From: Deltaproteobacteria bacterium
GTDB lineage: Bacteria > Desulfobacterota_B > Binatia > UBA9968
Direction: 5' to 3'
Length of the DNA stretch: 17,241 nt
Assembly (NCBI GenBank): GCA_016193385.1
Contig: JACPSF010000225.1
Coordinates: 1-17,241 of the forward strand
Part shown: positions 14,723 to 17,241 of the stretch, piece after piece
How positions within the stretch are numbered: position 1 is the first letter of the stretch
Layout: the number at the start of each line of letters is the position of its first letter
Made by a program: the position numbers and the translations under genes
The notes under the pieces: generated by a model
Seen by the model: the letters and a program-made list of their open reading frames with translations, nothing else
Database searches by the model: none
What the model was told of the DNA's origin: nothing

Positions 14723-14820
14723 GTCAGGCTTTCCTTTCTGGGCAATCCTGGCAGGGCGACGCCATCCGCTTCTTAGGTCGGAGGGTGCGGCTAAATGCGT
14801 GACTCACGCCACGCGCTCCG
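14723..14820. repeat. Dispersed repeat R1, copy B (longest)
   Basis: GTCAGGCTTTCCTTTCTGGG-CAATCCTGGCAGGGCGACG, then CCATCCGCTTCTTAGGTCGG and GCTAAATGCGTGACTCACG-CCACGCG. The CTAG of other copies reads CTGG here. Confidence 0.7.
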
Positions 14821-14918
14821 GTAAGGAAACGTGCTCGTGGTTCGTGATCGTTTCCCGACTGAGCATAGATATCACGCACAGACTTACGGATTTATACAAA
14901 TGGGCTGGCTTGTCATGC

Positions 14919-14934
14919 TTGCGCAATTGCGCAA
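14919..14934. repeat. 16-bp perfect palindrome, copy 2
   Basis: Identical to 13463-13478 (TTGCGCAATTGCGCAA), with similar flanks (CTTG before, AATACG-AACT after). No gene starts downstream on the plus strand; the sequence runs into the 3' end of the opposite-strand toxin remnant. Confidence 0.7.
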
Positions 14935-15011
14935 ATACGCAACTTTCGCAGTAAAGTGAGGTCGAAGTGAATTTTAGAAACCAAAGGGGGGTGGAAGGGT
15001 GGGTTCGCGGT

Positions 15012-15128
15012 TCAGTGCTGCACAATCTCCACAATTTTCCGAACCACTTCTCTCATCTTCTCGTCTCTCAGATGGCCTGTCTTGTAAAGGACAATGCGCT
15101 GATCCGCCGTGAACAGACGGTTTGGTCT
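15012..15128 (-). pseudogene. PemK/MazF-like toxin, C-terminal remnant
   Basis: The minus strand encodes RPNRLFTADQRIVLYKTGHLRDEKMREVVRKIVEIVQH and a stop at 15012. The LFTAD-RIVLYK-G-LRDEKM-EV--KI-EI pattern is the C-terminal end of PemK/MazF mRNA interferases. The N-terminal 70 residues or so, with the family's GDI and RPALV motifs, are absent. The piece begins right at the stop codon of the DUF2281 antitoxin, in another frame, as if a deletion removed the toxin's 5' part. Confidence 0.7.
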
Positions 15129-15129
15129 T

Positions 15130-15324
15130 TCACAAATCTCCCCAAGCCTCGTCTTCCTCAGGTCTGAGCCAATCTCTTTTAAGGGAGGCTTCGCTTAGCA
15201 GGCTGGTTTCCAGCTTTTCCTGCATGCGCTTGCTTTTAAGAAATCGGACAAAGTCCAGCACTTCTTCCAGTATGGGCTCTGGAACCTGCTCAATCTCCTT
15301 GGCTATCAACTCTTTTTTGTTCAT
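15130..15324 (-). CDS. DUF2281-type antitoxin
   Basis: A 64-residue acidic protein: MNKKELIAKEIEQVPEPILEEVLDFVRFLKSKRMQE and ending SLKRDWLRPEEDEAWGDL. The EVLDFVRFLK helix and the WLRPEEDEAW--L tail are characteristic of DUF2281 antitoxins that precede PemK/MazF or PIN toxins; the acidic tail would block the toxin. Start at 15324 with GAGG 8 nt upstream. Complete, while the downstream toxin is reduced to its C-terminus. Confidence 0.8.
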   Translation of the reverse strand: MNKKELIAKEIEQVPEPILEEVLDFVRFLKSKRMQEKLETSLLSEASLKRDWLRPEEDEAWGDL

Positions 15325-15384
15325 CGCTTTAACCTCGCCGGTAGAATAGCACGGCAGTGACGTTTGAGCAATTTCTGAGGAGGT

Positions 15385-15600
15385 ATCAGGGTCCGGCTGT
15401 CATTTCTAGCAGGCTGCGGAAAAACGCTCCGTTCACCCTTCGACGAACTCAGGGCGAACGGAGCAGCCCTTGAAATCATTCGCGATTTTCCGTTCATGCT
15501 GAGGCTCTCGAAGCATGAAAAACACTTTTTCCGCACCCTGCTAGACAATCTCGGCAGAGCGACGCGTTTGTTTCTTGATCGGCTAGAGAAACCGTAGGCG
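15385..15600. repeat. Dispersed repeat R1, copy D (interrupted)
   Basis: The left part (15385-15409, TCAGGGTCCGGC to TTTCTAG) and the right part (15545-about 15600, ACAATCTCGGCAGAGCGACG onward) together match copies A and C. They are separated by a 131-bp miniature element and a duplicated CTAG. Confidence 0.7.
15410..15540. mobile_element. 131-bp miniature inverted-repeat element with CTAG target duplication
   Basis: The left end CAGGCTGCGGAAAAA (15410-15424) and the inverse of the right end CAGGGTGCGGAAAAA (15540-15526) match at 14 of 15 positions. CTAG flanks both sides (15406-15409 and 15541-15544). R1 copies A and C, which lack the element, have a single CTAG there, so the empty site is visible in the same window. 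Inside are two hairpins: the GTTCACCC / GGGCGAAC repeat (15431-15459) and one around CGTTCATGCTGAGG (15491-15517). There is no coding sequence. Mobilisation would need a transposase in trans, perhaps of an IS5-like group that duplicates 4 bp at YTAR sites; this is a guess. Confidence 0.82.
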
Positions 15601-15652
15601 TTAGGTCTAGTAGTTTGGAACCGGTGGCGTTAAGGTGTCGGACTTCAAGCCA

Positions 15653-16540
15653 TTACTTCATTGCGGCACACTTCTCGACCCAACCCCTAATCACCTGATT
15701 GAAAGTTTCGGGTTGTTCGCGATAGCAAAAGTGGCCGGCTTGGTTGATGACGTGCATCTCCGCCATCGGGGTGCCCTCGGCGATAAGCTCAAAGAGAAAC
15801 TGGCCGCGCTTTAACTCGGCGGTGGGGTCGTTGTAGCCCCAGACAAGGAGGGTCGGGGTTTTGAGACGACCCTGCATGATCCAGTTCAAAGTTTCTTCCT
15901 TTTCGAGCGCCAGTTGAGGGAGAAAGCGGCTCCTCTTGAGCCCGTGGTCCTCCATCTTCTTTACGGCTTCCTGATACTTGGGCAGGTTCGCGATCTGAGC
16001 GGCGGCATCCAACAACGAATCCGTGATGTGCTTGCTGCTATAAGAATAGTGCTCGACGACCCAGCGCTGGCTTTCGCGGCTCAAGCGGGGCTTTGGGGCG
16101 CCAGCCATGATGGCTTCGGTTTTTGAAGGGCCGGGGGAGAGGGTGCCGCTGTCAATGATAATGCAGGAACGGATGAGTTCCGGATGCTCCAGGGTCAGGC
16201 GAGCAACCAGGTATCCGCCTCGCGAGTGGCCGATCACGTGCGTATTCTTGAGTCCCATCGCCACCAGAAATTGATGGGCGTGTCTTACCACCGCGGCCAT
16301 CGTGTAATCTTCATCGCTCTTGGGGTTGTCCGTGTGACCCTGTCCGAGCTTGTCGACTGCGATCACGCGAAACCACCGGGCCAGGCTATCGAAGTTCAGT
16401 TCCCAATCGACCGCGCTGTCACAGGCGTCCATCGTTCCGAAATGGCTTCCGTGGAAGAGGACCAAAACCTCCCCGCTTCCTTTCTCGAAATATCGGGTTC
16501 TGATGCCATCAACATCAATAAATCGCTCGTCCATCATCAT
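15653..16540 (-). CDS. Alpha/beta hydrolase (meta-cleavage hydrolase-like)
   Basis: A 295-residue alpha/beta-hydrolase-fold enzyme. The start at 16540 (MMMDERFIDVDGIRTRYFEKG) is preferred to 16573 because GGAGGG lies 7 nt upstream. The oxyanion-hole region is VLVLFHGSHFG (about 26-36). The nucleophile is in GHSRGG (Ser106), the acid in VWGYNDP (Asp238) and the catalytic histidine in NQAGHFCY (His270), so the triad is complete. The overall layout and the D-NPKSDEDYT segment recall MhpC/BphD-type hydrolases, which cut carbon-carbon bonds of ring-cleavage products, but esterases and haloperoxidase-like members look similar. It is a solitary gene, divergent from the TctC-type gene across a 235-bp gap. 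The substrate cannot be told from sequence alone. Confidence 0.85.
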   Translation of the reverse strand: MMMDERFIDVDGIRTRYFEKGSGEVLVLFHGSHFGTMDACDSAVDWELNFDSLARWFRVIAVDKLGQGHTDNPKSDEDYTMAAVVRHAHQFLVAMGLKNTHVIGHSRGGYLVARLTLEHPELIRSCIIIDSGTLSPGPSKTEAIMAGAPKPRLSRESQRWVVEHYSYSSKHITDSLLDAAAQIANLPKYQEAVKKMEDHGLKRSRFLPQLALEKEETLNWIMQGRLKTPTLLVWGYNDPTAELKRGQFLFELIAEGTPMAEMHVINQAGHFCYREQPETFNQVIRGWVEKCAAMK

Positions 16541-16775
16541 CTTTAAACCCTCCCCCAGATCTTCTGCTCGCATAACCGAAGACAGAACGCCTTGTCAAGA
16601 GGGGCGGCCTTCCCTGGCCCTTGACGCCCGTCCTCAGTTTGCCTATTTTATGGCGGTTTTCGGATAATAGCTCAGGCGGGGTCTTCGATTCGGTCACATT
16701 TTTGGATTCGACTTCACAGCCCGAGCGGGTTCACGATCCCCGGGATCCTTTGTTGGAGACACTAAGGAGGCTTTC

Positions 16776-17241
16776 ATGGGAAAGAAGACATCGTATCTGA
16801 CGGCAGCAATTGCCCTTGGGCTTTTTCTGAGCGGGTGGTTTAGGTTGGCCGGGGCCCAGGAGCCCTTTTATAAAGGGAAGACCATGCGCATTGTTGTGGG
16901 GGGCTCCGCAGGCGGAGGCTACGATCTCTACTCTCGTACCATCGCTCGCCATTGGGGTAAGCACATTCCAGGCAACCCCACCATCGTTGTCGAAAACATG
17001 ACCGGGGCTGCAAGTCTCATCGCCGCAAACTATGTCTATAAAGTCGCCAAGCCCGACGGTCTCACCGTCGGTCATTTCATCGGCGGTCTGATTCTGCAGC
17101 AGGTTTTGGGAAAGCCAGGAATCGAGTTTGATGCGCGGAGATTTGAGTATCTGGGGGTGCCGGCCCAGGACAACACAGTGATCGGGATCTCCAAGGCGAG
17201 CGGCATCGCCAGCGTGGAGCAGTGGCTCGCTTCAAAGGCGA
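16776..17241 (+). CDS. Tripartite tricarboxylate transporter (TctC/Bug) substrate-binding protein, 5' part
   Basis: The first 155 residues of a protein usually about 320 long; it runs off the right edge. AAGGAGG lies 5 nt before the ATG. The signal peptide is MGKKTSYLTAAIALGLFLSGWFRLAGA with cleavage after residue 27. The mature part shows Bug-family features: FYKGKTMRIVVGGSAGGGYDLYSRTIARHW, then NPTIVVENMTGAASLIAANYVYKVAKPDG. Bug proteins bind carboxylates or similar small acids in the periplasm, for a TctAB permease or as stand-alone sensors. No tctA or tctB gene is in the window. Confidence 0.9.
   Translation, partial: MGKKTSYLTAAIALGLFLSGWFRLAGAQEPFYKGKTMRIVVGGSAGGGYDLYSRTIARHWGKHIPGNPTIVVENMTGAASLIAANYVYKVAKPDGLTVGHFIGGLILQQVLGKPGIEFDARRFEYLGVPAQDNTVIGISKASGIASVEQWLASKA

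Larger units (their letters stand above)
14681..15011. other. Intergenic region with R1 repeat and palindrome
   Basis: It contains the higBA promoter, R1 copy B (14723-14820) and the second 16-bp palindrome (14919-14934). No gene is supported; the frame at 14691-14954 crosses the repeat and has no motif. Confidence 0.5.

Noticed and set aside
15600..15606. GTTAGGT, like an integron attC core, next to R1 copy D
   Set aside because: No matching RYYYAAC partner lies at a suitable distance and the other R1 copies lack the core, so a gene-cassette array is not supported.
1..17241. CRISPR array, tRNA or rRNA genes
   Set aside because: No regularly spaced short repeats and no tRNA- or rRNA-like sequence were seen on either strand by eye.

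Overview
The window is bacterial accessory sequence with intermediate to high GC. It probably comes from an uncultured soil, sediment or groundwater lineage of the Deltaproteobacteria / Binatota / Rokubacteria / Tectomicrobia type. That guess rests on the gene mix (several NMT1/TauA and TctC periplasmic binding proteins, a CoxL-type molybdoenzyme, many eroded toxin-antitoxin loci, abundant palindromic repeats); no rRNA or marker gene confirms it. The organism must be able to insert selenocysteine if the grdB-like gene is functional.

Layout. 1-1060 (-): 5' part of a xanthine-dehydrogenase/CO-dehydrogenase-family molybdopterin subunit. 1061-1626: intergenic region holding a 318-bp transposon-like element (16-bp perfect terminal repeats, 7-bp target duplication) with a second palindromic element nested in it. 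1627-2616 (+): NMT1/TauA-type binding protein. 2691-6441 (-): a three-gene operon read from right to left, consisting of a GrdB-like selenoprotein with an in-frame UGA and a SECIS hairpin, a GrdE-like protein that appears to lack the pyruvoyl-forming cysteine, and a second TauA-type binding protein. This operon is the most interesting part of the window.

6442-9415: degenerate region with two broken copies of the operon's binding-protein 3' end, a DUF433/DUF5615 toxin-antitoxin pair whose toxin has an in-frame stop, an orphan mazE and a pair of ~85-bp direct repeats. 9416-13011 (+): wreck of a restriction- or defence-like locus, made of a truncated cytosine-5 methyltransferase followed by a PLD-nuclease/SF2-helicase/DUF3427 protein split by a deletion-frameshift. 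13012-15600: three toxin-antitoxin loci separated by four direct copies of a ~70-100 bp repeat. Only the HigBA pair looks whole; the other two keep an intact antitoxin and only the C-terminal end of the toxin. The fourth repeat copy is interrupted by a 131-bp miniature element with a CTAG target duplication. 15653-16540 (-): alpha/beta hydrolase. 16776-end (+): 5' part of a TctC/Bug-type binding protein.

Functionally, the intact genes suggest uptake and breakdown of small organic acids or amines: periplasmic binding proteins for capture, a reductase-like selenoprotein pair, a molybdenum hydroxylase and a C-C bond hydrolase. The middle of the window is a region where mobile and addiction modules have landed and decayed. 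Family assignments come from recognised motifs in the translated sequence; no database search was possible.
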